Source of the DNA: BM003 sp963783695
Lineage (GTDB): Bacteria; Pseudomonadota; Gammaproteobacteria; Steroidobacterales; BM003
Length of the DNA stretch: 64,000 bases
Direction of reading: 5' to 3'
Assembly: GCA_963783695.1 (NCBI GenBank)
Contig: CAWAOM010000001.1
Location: 992,001 to 1,056,000 of the forward strand
Shown here: piece by piece, positions 1 through 8,449 of the stretch
Position numbering within the stretch: position 1 is the stretch's first letter
Layout: every line of letters starts with the position of its first letter
Notes under the pieces: generated by a model
The model's database searches: none
Told to the model about the DNA's origin: nothing
Seen by the model: only the letters and a program-made list of their open reading frames with translations
Translations under genes and position numbers: made by a program

Positions 1-573
1 GCGATTCCGCCACAGGCTCCAGCCTGCAAGCATCGCGAGCATAAGAATTCCGGGGAGCAGTCCCGCGCGAAACAACTGATCGATTGAAATCTCAGCCACG
101 ACGCCGTACAAAATCAACGGTAAGGACGGCGCGAAAAGCAGGCCGAGACTGCCTGAAGACGTTACCAGGCCAAGATTGAAATTGTCCGGATATCCGGCTT
201 GTTTCAGCGCCGGATAGAGCAAAGCCCCCAGCGCAATAATGGTCACGCCGGACGCGCCGGTAAATGCGGTAAACAACGCACAGGCCACCAGCGAGATCAT
301 CGCAAGGCCGCCCGGCATCCAGCCGAGCATCGCTTCCGACAAGTGCACAAGCCGACGCGGCGCACCGCTTTCGCTGAGCAGGTAGCCGGCAAACGTGAAC
401 ATCGGTATCGCCATCAGGAGTGGCAGGTCGGTCAGACCGAAAACACTTATGGCCACGATCGAAAGCGGATCGCCCTGCTGGTGAAAACCGTTCAATGCAC
501 TTGCGCCGATAACAGCAAACAATGGCGCACCGAGCAGCGCCAGCAGTATCAGCAAGGCAGCGGCGATAATCAC
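1..573 (-). CDS. dctM: TRAP transporter large permease DctM (partial, N-terminal part)
   Basis: Only the first ~190 codons are in the window; the gene runs off the left edge. Translation shows very hydrophobic helices and the sequence LMAIPMFTFAGYLL followed by a LFTAFTGASG segment, typical of the DctM (TRAP large permease, 12-TM) family that forms the transport channel with DctQ. The start is a GTG whose last bases overlap the stop of the upstream dctQ (GTGA, four-base overlap), which implies translational coupling. It is the last visible gene of a TatT-DctP-DctQ-DctM operon that would import an organic acid or related ligand using an ion gradient. The substrate cannot be told. Confidence 0.86.
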   Translation of the reverse strand, partial: MIIAAALLILLALLGAPLFAVIGASALNGFHQQGDPLSIVAISVFGLTDLPLLMAIPMFTFAGYLLSESGAPRRLVHLSEAMLGWMPGGLAMISLVACALFTAFTGASGVTIIALGALLYPALKQAGYPDNFNLGLVTSSGSLGLLFAPSLPLILYGVVAEISIDQLFRAGLLPGILMLAMLAGWSLWRNR

Positions 574-1082
574 TGCGCCGAACCGCCGCCGAAAAGTGCC
601 AGCACTTCGCGAATCATCAACACAAAATAGCGATAGGCGATAAGCGCAAACCCGCCGGGCACCACTGACTGGAAGTACCACGCCGGGAGACCGAGAAATT
701 CATCTCCAATCTCACGCGACGCCGAAAGCAATTCGAGCCCGTACCACGCAATGACCAGGCAAACTGCGATGGTAAACAGATGCAGTACGATCCTTACCAG
801 TCGCTGCAGCGGCACGGGCAGCAGGCGGGCAAGCACGTCGATATTGATCTGCTTGCCGTCACGACTGGCGGCAAGCGCACCGAACATGGCTATCCATAGC
901 ACCATCTGGTCAAGGACGCTGTCGGCCCACAACCAGCTCGTCTCCAGGACGTTGCGCAGAAATATCTGGGCCGTGGCGAGAAAGATCATTCCGCCGAGCA
1001 ACGCCACCAGAATGAACGTCTCCAGGTGGCGACCTATGCGGTCGAGCCGTTGCAGCAAAGTACGATGAGCCGGCTCCGCCAC
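570..1082 (-). CDS. dctQ: TRAP transporter small permease DctQ
   Basis: A 170-residue membrane protein with about four hydrophobic segments (roughly residues 20-45, 58-72, 93-115 and 137-158), the size and topology of DctQ small permeases. The loop around residues 71-82 (AASRDGKQINID) matches the conserved region of the family, where R-x-G-x-H/Q-I is common. It would pair with DctM in the inner membrane. The stop overlaps the dctM GTG start, and the gene starts three bases after the stop of dctP, so the three genes are almost certainly co-transcribed and coupled. Confidence 0.88.
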   Translation of the reverse strand: MAEPAHRTLLQRLDRIGRHLETFILVALLGGMIFLATAQIFLRNVLETSWLWADSVLDQMVLWIAMFGALAASRDGKQINIDVLARLLPVPLQRLVRIVLHLFTIAVCLVIAWYGLELLSASREIGDEFLGLPAWYFQSVVPGGFALIAYRYFVLMIREVLALFGGGSAQ

Positions 1083-1085
1083 GAA

Positions 1086-2102
1086 CTACTGCGCTCGCGC
1101 CTGACGCGCGCCCGCGCGGTATTCCTCGACATACTTCAGCATCCTGTCCAGCATCTCTACCGAGTACATGCCTTCTTTCGCGAGGTCCCGATTGGTTTTT
1201 GCTATATCGGCACGCCACTTTGCAATTTCACCCGCGGCCGGCTCGACGAATTCGAGACCGGAGGACCGCAACGCGGTCTTTGCCTTCACGTTGTCCGCTC
1301 GATTCTGAACATTGAAGTTCGCGTAGACGCTGCCGAGAACCTCACGCACGACCTCCTGGTCGGCTGGCTGAAGGCGGTCGAAGTAGCGCTTCTCGATCAC
1401 CATATAACCAATCGTGTAGAGCACCGGGAAATCAGTCACGTATTTCACTTTCGTGTGCCATTGCAACACGACCGCACCCACCGGCGGCGTCGCCACGATG
1501 TCGAGGAGACCGGTTTGCAGCCCGGTCAACACGTCGGTCAGCGGCAGTGGTACCGGCGCAAGACCGAGACTCTTCATGGTTGCGGCCAGGACCGGGTCGC
1601 CGTCCGGTATCCACACTTTCTGCCCCTTCAGATTGGCAAGCGTTGTCACCGGTTTGTTGGACATGATCAGAGCGAATCCGCCACCGGCAAGTCCAAAACT
1701 GACCATGCCCGCCTCTTCCATTCCCTTGATCAGGTCGCTGTCCATCCTCTGCCGGACATAGTCGACTTCTTCGAGGTCATTGAATACCAATGGCAACGTG
1801 TAGATCTGAATATCGTCATAAATGTTGGTGAGACTGCTAGGCGTGAAAACACTGCCATGCAACTGCCCGGTCCGCATCTTGAGCAGTACCTGGCGGTCGG
1901 TGCCCATGACGCCGCCGCCATAGAACTTCAACTGCACCCGCCCCTCCGTGCGTTCCTTTATCTCGGCGGCCCCCGCGCGCATCTCCTTCATCCAGACCGT
2001 ACCTTCCGGCGCGATACTGGCAATTTTCAACGTAATCGCCGACGCTGACGTCGTCCAGCCGGCGAGCAGCAAAAACACCGTCATTGCAATTGCACGAATC
2101 AT
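1086..2102 (-). CDS. dctP: TRAP transporter substrate-binding protein DctP
   Basis: A 338-residue periplasmic binding protein of the DctP family. I chose the ATG at 2102 because AAGGAGA lies eight bases upstream and the first 22 residues then form a clean Sec signal peptide ending in SASA. An ATG-like start 21 bases upstream is less likely. Family features include the early IASIAPEGT segment, a central region with FALIMSNKPV and an ATPPVGAVVLQW stretch before the hinge. It captures the ligand in the periplasm and delivers it to DctQM. It lies 29 bp downstream of the TatT lipoprotein gene, so it may belong to the TatT-dependent TRAP type known from Treponema pallidum. Confidence 0.9.
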   Translation of the reverse strand: MIRAIAMTVFLLLAGWTTSASAITLKIASIAPEGTVWMKEMRAGAAEIKERTEGRVQLKFYGGGVMGTDRQVLLKMRTGQLHGSVFTPSSLTNIYDDIQIYTLPLVFNDLEEVDYVRQRMDSDLIKGMEEAGMVSFGLAGGGFALIMSNKPVTTLANLKGQKVWIPDGDPVLAATMKSLGLAPVPLPLTDVLTGLQTGLLDIVATPPVGAVVLQWHTKVKYVTDFPVLYTIGYMVIEKRYFDRLQPADQEVVREVLGSVYANFNVQNRADNVKAKTALRSSGLEFVEPAAGEIAKWRADIAKTNRDLAKEGMYSVEMLDRMLKYVEEYRAGARQARAQ

Positions 2103-2131
2103 GGATGTGTCTCCTTGGAGCAAAGCAGCGC

Positions 2132-2995
2132 TCAGAAATAATCGTCCGCTGACGCAAGCAGGCTTTCCGCCTGGCGCTGCGCCAGTACATTGAATAGGGT
2201 CAGACCCGGCACATCCGGATCCGCGGCAAGTACTTCCCGTAGCAACCGGTCATGCAGATCGCGATCGTAGACCAGTCGCGCATAGGTTCGCGCAAACTCT
2301 ACCTTGACCGACAGATCGCGACCGCCGGTCAGCTCAATCGCACGCTCGAAATACTGCCGCCCCAGCTCAGGGTTACCCCCCAGTGCCGGCGGCCGGATAC
2401 TGTTGAGGATACCGAGGTAAAGATCGATATTGCCGCCATCGAAGGTCTGATCCAGTTCGTACAGTCGGTTCAAAACCGCCTCGACCTTGGGCAAATCCGC
2501 AAGCACCTCCCACTCGTCAGCATGGGCGCGAGTGTAGGCGAGCCAACTTACTGAATAGGCGTAAAGCGCTTCGACATCTCTTTCGCCAACTTCGGTCAAC
2601 GCCGCATCGAATTCCTCGAAAGACAGCTCCGACCAGCGGCAGGCTGGTTCATGTTGCACGCAGATAGCGCGAGATCCGTAATCGAAGCTGCGCTGCGTGA
2701 GACGCTTGGCGCGCGCATCGTCGTCGACGAATACGGAGCCATAGGCGGCGTACAGGTTCGACGCGCCAGCCAACGTCCCGACACTCTCCGGACTGCCCTC
2801 GACCAGGCTGTCCATCAGCAACAGGTAGGCCGGCGCCCCGTCACGAACCGTTTCCGGATCGTTCTGGTTCAGGATTGCGCTGGACAGATTGTTTGACATC
2901 CGGTCTGTGGCACGTTCTACCAACACACTACAGGCACCGAGCGTCATGGTCGACATCAGTACCAACAATCGCAGTTTTGAGTTAGACAAGCTCAT
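2132..2995 (-). CDS. TRAP transporter TatT component family lipoprotein
   Basis: A 287-residue exported lipoprotein. The N-terminus is a lipoprotein signal peptide with the lipobox LGAC, so Cys22 would be the acylated residue. The rest is helical with TPR-like spacing, and conserved TatT features are visible: an early LLLMDSLVEGSP segment, a DDARAKRLTQRS segment and DLYLGILNS in the middle. In T. pallidum TatT (Tp0956) forms a trimer that binds three molecules of the TatP solute-binding protein. The gene order here (T, P, Q, M) supports the same role. The start has no strong ribosome binding site. It is the first gene of the operon. Confidence 0.85.
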   Translation of the reverse strand: MSLSNSKLRLLVLMSTMTLGACSVLVERATDRMSNNLSSAILNQNDPETVRDGAPAYLLLMDSLVEGSPESVGTLAGASNLYAAYGSVFVDDDARAKRLTQRSFDYGSRAICVQHEPACRWSELSFEEFDAALTEVGERDVEALYAYSVSWLAYTRAHADEWEVLADLPKVEAVLNRLYELDQTFDGGNIDLYLGILNSIRPPALGGNPELGRQYFERAIELTGGRDLSVKVEFARTYARLVYDRDLHDRLLREVLAADPDVPGLTLFNVLAQRQAESLLASADDYF

Positions 2996-3071
2996 GCCGG
3001 GTTATTTGTTCCGCGCTCTCAGCCATACCCGGTGGTTTGATTGCGCAGCCCCGGATTGGTTCGACTGCCGT

Positions 3072-3107
3072 CGCCAACGCGACCCGGAAAACCGGGCTGC
3101 ATTGGCG
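3072..3107 (-). terminator. Hairpin downstream of rplS, possible weak terminator
   Basis: In the 128-bp gap between rplS and the TRAP operon an inverted repeat can be folded: inner stem CCCGG/CCGGG around an AAAA loop (3083-3096) and outer stem CGCCAA/TTGGCG (3072-3077 with 3102-3107). There is no T-run on the minus strand after it, so it is not a standard intrinsic terminator. It could stabilise the 3' end of the rpsP-rimM-trmD-rplS mRNA. Confidence 0.3.
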
Positions 3108-3123
3108 GCGACCGCGAATCCCG

Positions 3124-3468
3124 TTAGATCTTCTCTTTGATTCGTGCCGCTTTACCGGTCCGCTCACGCAGGTAGTAAAGCTTGGCGCGGCGCACGTCGC
3201 CCCGGCGCTTGACTTTGATGTCCTGGATCGCCGGACTGTATGTCTGAAAGACCCGCTCCACGCCTTCGCCGTGAGACATCTTGCGCACCGTAAAGGACGA
3301 GTTGAGTCCGCGGTTGCGTTTCGCGATCACAACGCCTTCATAGGCCTGCAGCCGCTCACGTGTGCCCTCGGTAACCTTGACCTGCACGATCACGCTGTCT
3401 CCGGGACTGAAATCGGGCACATCCCGCTGCATCTGTTCATTTTCCAACTCGTCGATGATATTGCTCAT
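3124..3468 (-). CDS. rplS: 50S ribosomal protein L19
   Basis: A 114-residue protein matching bacterial L19 throughout, including FSPGDSVIVQVKVTEG near residue 20, RLQAYEGVVIAK and the C-terminal AKLYYLRERTGKAARI. L19 sits at the interface of the 50S and 30S subunits. The start is taken as the ATG at 3468, which has a good upstream AGGTGAGGA sequence; a GTG three codons earlier is less likely. It is the last gene of the classical rpsP-rimM-trmD-rplS operon. Confidence 0.97.
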   Translation of the reverse strand: MSNIIDELENEQMQRDVPDFSPGDSVIVQVKVTEGTRERLQAYEGVVIAKRNRGLNSSFTVRKMSHGEGVERVFQTYSPAIQDIKVKRRGDVRRAKLYYLRERTGKAARIKEKI

Positions 3469-3504
3469 AGTCCTCACCTGCCTGCAGGTCGTCGTTTCTC
3501 AATC

Positions 3505-4263
3505 TCAACCGCCGTTGCGGTCCCCGTCGCCCTCTTCGGCGATGAATTCGTTCAAAAGGTCAGTCTGTTCCTGCGTCAAACACAAATCTTCAAGCAGTTC
3601 CGGCCGCCTGATCCAGGTCCGGCCAAGAGCCTGCTTCAGTCGCCAGCGACGTATTTCCTCGTGGTTACCCCGCAAAAGCACCTGGGGCACCGCCATACCA
3701 TCGACCATCTCCGGCCGGGTGTAATGCGGGCAATCGAGCAGACCCGAAAAAAAAGAGTCCTGTCGCGCCGACTCCGCATCACCCAATACGCCGGGTAACA
3801 GCCGCAAGACGGCATCGATCACTACCGCGGCCGCAAGCTCGCCGCCGCTCAATACAAAATCCCCGATCGACAATTCCTCGTCGATCTCCGATTCGATCAG
3901 CCGTTCATCGACGCCCTCGTAGCGCCCAGCCAACAGGATCATGCCCGGCAGACCGGCCAGCTCGCTCAAAATGGCGTGATTCAGCACACGCCCCTGAGCG
4001 CTCAAATAAATCTTCCTGCTACCTTCCGGCGCCACCGCCCGCGCTGCTCTCAATGCGCTTCGCAAAGGCTCGACGCCCATCACCATCCCTGGCCCACCGC
4101 CGTAAGGCCGATCGTCAACGCTGCGATGACGGTCAGTCGCAAACTCGCGCGGGTCCCAGGTGGAAACGCTGGCAATACCGCGTTCAACGGCACGGCCGGT
4201 AACCCCAAATCCCGTCGCGGTGGCAATCAGATCCGGAAAAACCGTGACTACATCAATACGCAT
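3505..4263 (-). CDS. trmD: tRNA (guanosine(37)-N1)-methyltransferase TrmD
   Basis: A 252-residue SPOUT-class methyltransferase that makes m1G37 in tRNAs reading CNN codons and so prevents +1 frameshifting. Motifs seen include the N-terminal IDVVTVFPDL, the YGGGPGMVM segment, and the knotted SAM-binding region with LAGRYEGVDERL and ELSIGDFVLSGGELAA. The DSFF-x-GLLDCPHYTRP segment is also typical. The ATG at 4263 gives the usual N-terminus; a TTG two codons earlier is possible. It lies between rimM (30 bp) and rplS (36 bp) in the same operon. Confidence 0.97.
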   Translation of the reverse strand: MRIDVVTVFPDLIATATGFGVTGRAVERGIASVSTWDPREFATDRHRSVDDRPYGGGPGMVMGVEPLRSALRAARAVAPEGSRKIYLSAQGRVLNHAILSELAGLPGMILLAGRYEGVDERLIESEIDEELSIGDFVLSGGELAAAVVIDAVLRLLPGVLGDAESARQDSFFSGLLDCPHYTRPEMVDGMAVPQVLLRGNHEEIRRWRLKQALGRTWIRRPELLEDLCLTQEQTDLLNEFIAEEGDGDRNGG

Positions 4264-4293
4264 CCTCAATAACCCCAGGCTACGTTCCGTAGG

Positions 4294-4803
4294 TCAAAAT
4301 TCCGGGTCCCAGTCGACCTCCATCCGCCTTTGTTCTAGATCGACTCCGCGTACGACATCCGGTCGCACGAACGGAATCAGGTGTTGCCTGTCTCCGACCA
4401 CAACGAGCACGTCATTGGCGCCGGTTTCAATCATCGAATCGACCCGTCCGAGCGAAACGCCGCTGGTGGTGACGACATCCATGCCCAACAGATCGGCCCA
4501 GTAGTATTCGCCTTCCGCGCAGCGCGGCAATTTTCCCCGCTCCACGCAAATATCGCTGTCGATCAGCGCCAGCGCGGCATCCCGGTCCTCGATGCCGTTG
4601 AGCTTGGCCACCAGACCGCGACCCTGCTGGCGACCCTCGGTGAGCTTGTGTCCTACGCGGTTGCCGTGCTTGCGCAGGACCCAGCCCGGATAGTCAAAAA
4701 TATTACCCATCGGCCGGGTATAGGAAAAAACCTTTATCCAGCCACGGATCCCATGCACGCCGCTGACGCGCCCGAGGACGACGTCAGAGTCAGCGGAATC
4801 CAT
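4294..4803 (-). CDS. rimM: Ribosome maturation factor RimM
   Basis: A 169-residue protein with the N-terminal RimM barrel (VVLGRVSGVHGIRGWIKV, residues 9-26) and the C-terminal PRC-barrel domain (EGEYYWADLLGMDVV, about residues 98-112; LIPFVRPDVV). RimM binds S19 in free 30S subunits and helps mature the 16S rRNA 3' domain. Length and operon position (rpsP-rimM-trmD-rplS) are standard. Confidence 0.96.
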   Translation of the reverse strand: MDSADSDVVLGRVSGVHGIRGWIKVFSYTRPMGNIFDYPGWVLRKHGNRVGHKLTEGRQQGRGLVAKLNGIEDRDAALALIDSDICVERGKLPRCAEGEYYWADLLGMDVVTTSGVSLGRVDSMIETGANDVLVVVGDRQHLIPFVRPDVVRGVDLEQRRMEVDWDPEF

Positions 4804-4834
4804 TTTGCGACCCCGGCCCAGCCACTAACCGGTC

Positions 4835-5089
4835 TCAGGCCTGCGCCGTCTTCCGGTATTGTTTGATCAGGCTCGCAACCCGCTCAGACGGTTGCGCGCC
4901 CTGGCCGAGCCAGTGCTCGGCGCGCGCAATGTCGATCCGCAACCGTTCCTCGCCACCGGTGGCGACAGGGTTGAAAAAACCAAGCCGCTCTATCGAACGA
5001 CCATCCCGACGCTTCCTGCTGTCGGATACAACAATGTGGTAGAACGGGCGCTTTTTTGCCCCGCCGCGGCTAAGCCGAATGCTAACCAT
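4835..5089 (-). CDS. rpsP: 30S ribosomal protein S16
   Basis: An 84-residue protein with the standard S16 start MVSIRLSRGGAKKRPFYHIV and the RRDGRSIERLGFFNP segment. S16 is needed early in 30S assembly. It is the first gene of the rpsP-rimM-trmD-rplS operon. The 124-bp gap to ffh must hold the operon promoter; a TAAAAT -10-like box is present on the minus strand at 5173-5178, without a clear -35. Confidence 0.97.
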   Translation of the reverse strand: MVSIRLSRGGAKKRPFYHIVVSDSRKRRDGRSIERLGFFNPVATGGEERLRIDIARAEHWLGQGAQPSERVASLIKQYRKTAQA

Positions 5090-5172
5090 CTGAATATAAA
5101 ACCTCAGCTAACGCTAGAAATAATCAGGCCCGCCGCAGCGCAAGCTCATCGACGGGCCGTGCTAAACCCTCT

Positions 5173-5178
5173 ATTTTA
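5173..5178 (-). promoter_or_regulatory. Candidate -10 box for the rpsP operon
   Basis: The hexamer TAAAAT on the minus strand lies about 85 bases upstream of the rpsP start in an otherwise GC-rich gap between ffh and rpsP. The -35 region is not recognisable by eye, so this is only a candidate. No terminator with a T-run is visible for ffh, and some read-through into rpsP is likely. Confidence 0.3.
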
Positions 5179-5213
5179 ATCGATTCCCGCAAAAAGGGAA
5201 GCGCAATCCCAGA

Positions 5214-6569
5214 CTATCGGCCAAACCCTTTTGGCATGCCCGGCATACCCTGCATCATTCGCTTCAGGCCGCCTCGCGACGCCTTCTTCATCATCTTCTG
5301 CATTTGCGTAAATTGCTTGAGCAGGCGGTTGACATCCTGAGCCTGGACACCCGAGCCCGCGGCTATGCGGCGCTTCCTGGACGAATCGATAATCTTGGGG
5401 AAGCGCCTTTCCTTCGGCGTCATCGAGTTGATGATCGCGATCTGGCGCCGGATCTGACGGTCATCAAACCCGCCTGGCAGGCCGCCGGGGGGCGCCATGT
5501 TTCCCGGCAATTTGTCGAGAATCGCCTCGAGTCCGCCCATCTCCAGCATTTGCCCGAGCTGTTCGCGCAAATCGGCCATATCAAGCCCCTTGCCCTTACG
5601 CAGCTTTTTCGCGAGCCGCTCGGCCTTGTCCTTGTCGACCTGCTCCTCGACCTGCTCGACCAGCGATACGACATCCCCCATGCCGAGGATTCGCGAGGCA
5701 ATTCGTTCAGGGTGGAAAACTTCCAGTGCATCCGTTTTTTCGCCAACGCCGACAAATTTCACCGGCTGGCCGGTGATCTGGCGCACCGACAGTGCGGCAC
5801 CGCCGCGGGCATCGCCATCGGCCTTGGTCAACACGACGCCGGTCAGCGGCAGCGCAGCGGCGAACGCCTCGGCCGCACGCACTGCATCCTGGCCCGTCAT
5901 TGCATCGACCACGAACAGTGTCTCGACCGGATCGCAGGCCTCATGAACGGCCCTGGCCTCGGCCATCATTTCGCCATCGACATGCAACCGGCCCGCCGTA
6001 TCGACGATTAAAACGTCAACCAGATGTTTGCGCGCGTGCTCGCGCGCATCCGTCGCAATCGTTGCAGCCGACGCTCCGGGGTCGGTTGGGAAAAATTCAG
6101 CACCGACCTGAGCGGCCAGTTGCTGCAGCTGTTGAATGGCTGCGGGGCGGTAAATGTCGGCGCTCGCAAGCATGACCTTCTTCTTGTCGCGCTCGATCAG
6201 CCTGCGCGCAAGCTTGGCGCTGCTGGTGGTCTTACCCGAGCCCTGCAGCCCGGCCATCATGATCACAGCCGGTGGCTGGACTCGCAGATTCAGCGACCCG
6301 GAGTCGGCGCCCATTACCGCAACGAGTTCGCTGTGGACGATTTTGATGAACGTCTGGCCGGGAGTAAGGCTGCGCTTTACTTCCTCTCCCAGCGCGCGCG
6401 TACGCACGTCGTCAATAAAAGTCTTGACGACCGGGACCGCCACGTCGGCCTCAAGCAATGCCATTCGCACCTGGCGTAACGCATCCTTGATATTGTCGTC
6501 GCTCAGCCGGCCTTTTCCGCGCAGTCGCGCTGCAGCCTGGTTGAGACGCTCGCTCAGATTCTCAAACAT
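5214..6569 (-). CDS. ffh: Signal recognition particle protein Ffh (SRP54)
   Basis: A 451-residue SRP GTPase. The N domain is followed by the G domain with the P-loop GLQGSGKTTSSAKLA (about residue 106), DTAGRLHVD, and TKADGDARGGAAL. The C-terminal M domain is Met-rich, with QKMMKK and MMQGMPGMPKGFG at the end. It binds signal sequences of nascent membrane proteins together with 4.5S RNA and targets them to FtsY. Full length and an intact ATG start. Confidence 0.97.
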   Translation of the reverse strand: MFENLSERLNQAAARLRGKGRLSDDNIKDALRQVRMALLEADVAVPVVKTFIDDVRTRALGEEVKRSLTPGQTFIKIVHSELVAVMGADSGSLNLRVQPPAVIMMAGLQGSGKTTSSAKLARRLIERDKKKVMLASADIYRPAAIQQLQQLAAQVGAEFFPTDPGASAATIATDAREHARKHLVDVLIVDTAGRLHVDGEMMAEARAVHEACDPVETLFVVDAMTGQDAVRAAEAFAAALPLTGVVLTKADGDARGGAALSVRQITGQPVKFVGVGEKTDALEVFHPERIASRILGMGDVVSLVEQVEEQVDKDKAERLAKKLRKGKGLDMADLREQLGQMLEMGGLEAILDKLPGNMAPPGGLPGGFDDRQIRRQIAIINSMTPKERRFPKIIDSSRKRRIAAGSGVQAQDVNRLLKQFTQMQKMMKKASRGGLKRMMQGMPGMPKGFGR

Positions 6570-6660
6570 CGATAGACCCGGGTGCGGCCTGGCCGCAGGC
6601 AGAGGATTTCATCGCCGGCATGATATCGCCTGGCGCGGGCCAGCGACAGTCACACTATGT

Positions 6661-7428
6661 TCAGAGTTGCAGAATCGAGCCGGCCTCGAGCCGACGTATG
6701 CGCCGATCCGGTAGCGCAGCGAGGACCTCTTGCATGATCTCCTCTTCCTCACCCGGCTTCATAGCGGTCAGCCAGATATCCGGGGCATGGGACAGTTTGC
6801 CGAGATCGCTGGCCAGCGTGCGCGGGCAATAATGTCCCGCCTGCCGCGCCAGTTCGTGCTGGCGATTCGGGAACGAAACTTCGATAACCAGAACATGCAA
6901 GTCGGGGTAAGAATTCAAAACCGGCCATAAAGTGCGATTGGTGGTGGTGTCACCGCTGAATGCAAGAACCTTGCCCCCGGACTCGATGCAGTAGCCGAGA
7001 GTCGGGACCGCATGCTTGACGTCAACCGCGCGCACAACTCTTGCGCCGCAGTCGACGACCGCACCGGACTCTATGGGCCGGTAGCGAATTGCAGCCTCCT
7101 CGCGACTGGGGATGCGGGAAAAATCTGGCCACATCACGTCATTGAAGAGATGGCGCTGCAACGCAGCGATCGTCTCCGGGTGCGCATAGATCTCCAGCGG
7201 CCTGCGGCGAAAGGTGTCGAAAACCGCATCGACGAACAGCGGCAACCCTACGGTGTGATCGAGATGAGAATGGGTCAGAAACAGGCGTTTTACGCCGCGC
7301 AACTCATCCAGGGTCAGATCGCCGACGCCGGTTCCGGCGTCAACCAGGGTGTCGTCATCAATGAGAATTGCCGTCGTGCGCAATCCAGCGGCAATGCCAC
7401 CACTGCAACCCAGAATTCGTACCTGCAT
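6661..7428 (-). CDS. Metallo-beta-lactamase-fold cyclic-nucleotide phosphodiesterase-like hydrolase
   Basis: A 255-residue MBL-fold protein. The zinc-binding signature is LTHSHLDHTVGLPL with H53, H55, D57 and H58, and further metal ligands are likely in VKHAVPTLGY and FSGDTTTN. The HSHLDH form and the overall arrangement match class II 3',5'-cyclic nucleotide phosphodiesterases (PDE1/CpdP-like). A general MBL hydrolase such as a ribonuclease Z relative cannot be excluded. It lies divergently from the CcsA-like gene, with 124 bp between the starts. A cAMP role would fit the presence of a cyclic-nucleotide-binding GGDEF protein at 61 kb, but that link is speculative. Confidence 0.72.
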   Translation of the reverse strand: MQVRILGCSGGIAAGLRTTAILIDDDTLVDAGTGVGDLTLDELRGVKRLFLTHSHLDHTVGLPLFVDAVFDTFRRRPLEIYAHPETIAALQRHLFNDVMWPDFSRIPSREEAAIRYRPIESGAVVDCGARVVRAVDVKHAVPTLGYCIESGGKVLAFSGDTTTNRTLWPVLNSYPDLHVLVIEVSFPNRQHELARQAGHYCPRTLASDLGKLSHAPDIWLTAMKPGEEEEIMQEVLAALPDRRIRRLEAGSILQL

Positions 7429-7552
7429 GGAGCCCTACTCTCCAGGTGTCGGCTCGGCTCCGGCAGCATGCGCGGAAACCGATATCTGCAAGCCTTCTCA
7501 TGCAAGCAGCCATGTGCGAAGATTTGTCGTCATGCAACGCTAGCCCCTCAGG

Positions 7553-8368
7553 GTGCCTCTTTCTGTGCTTCAAATCACAGTTCCAATTCTGTACGCCGCC
7601 GCGGCATTTATCCTGCTGAAATCGGCCAATTCCGAGCGCGTGTCAGTCTGGTCTTCGCCGCCGCTCGGCATGGCGTTGGGCGTCGTTGCGTTGCTGCTCC
7701 ACAGCAGCATGCTGGCGCGCGCGATCTTCATCGACGGGACACTGGCGCTCGGACTCGGCAACGTCATTGGCCTGATCGGCTGGCTAACCGCCATTCTTGC
7801 GCTGGCGGGTAGCGCACAACCGGCGATGCGCGGGCTTGCCGGCATTCTGCTCGGAATTGCCGCGGTGATGTCGCTCGGCACGGCTCTGCCGATCGCTAAC
7901 ACCTTTACTCGCGCGATGACATGGCAACTGCAAGCCCACGTGATGATGTCGATGCTTGCCTACTCGATGCTCGGAATCGGCGCCGCTCTGGCAATGCTGA
8001 TCGCGGTTCAGGACCGGCGCCTTCGGCAACGCCGCCCGACCGGGTGGCTGCGGATTCTGCCGCCACTGGAGACACTCGAGCAGTCGTTGTTCGCGGCGCT
8101 CACGATCGGTTTTCTGCTACTCACCCTGGCAGTGTTCAGCGGGTTGATTTTCGTCGAAGACCTGTTTGCCCAGCATCTCGTCCATAAATCGGCACTCTCG
8201 ATCCTTGCGTGGTTTATTTTCGCGGTTTTGCTGGTTGGCCGGTGGCGCTATGGCTGGCGCGGCAAACGCGCCGTCCACTGGACGCTGGTCGGATTTGCCG
8301 TGCTGGCGCTGGCCTATTTCGGCAGCAAGCTGGTGCTGGAAGCGTTGCTGGGGCGGCAATGGGGATAG
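7553..8368 (+). CDS. CcsA/YpjD-type inner membrane protein (cytochrome c assembly family)
   Basis: A 271-residue polytopic membrane protein with about eight hydrophobic helices. It resembles the CcsA/CcmC-related YpjD family that commonly sits next to ffh in gammaproteobacteria. The region after residue 120 (MTWQLQAHVMMSMLAYSML) holds a conserved His as in haem-handling CcsA proteins, and HKSALSILAWFIFAVLLVGR near the C-terminus carries another family-typical His-Lys-x2-Leu-Ser pattern. The start is a GTG with only a weak AGG before it. Its exact function is not established; haem or cytochrome assembly is the family inference. Confidence 0.8.
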   Translation: MPLSVLQITVPILYAAAAFILLKSANSERVSVWSSPPLGMALGVVALLLHSSMLARAIFIDGTLALGLGNVIGLIGWLTAILALAGSAQPAMRGLAGILLGIAAVMSLGTALPIANTFTRAMTWQLQAHVMMSMLAYSMLGIGAALAMLIAVQDRRLRQRRPTGWLRILPPLETLEQSLFAALTIGFLLLTLAVFSGLIFVEDLFAQHLVHKSALSILAWFIFAVLLVGRWRYGWRGKRAVHWTLVGFAVLALAYFGSKLVLEALLGRQWG

Positions 8369-8449
8369 CCATTCAGTATCGTTTCCCTTGACACGGTACC
8401 TGCCCGAGCCCCAACATTTGAGCGCAACCAGCCGACCAGAAACAATTTA

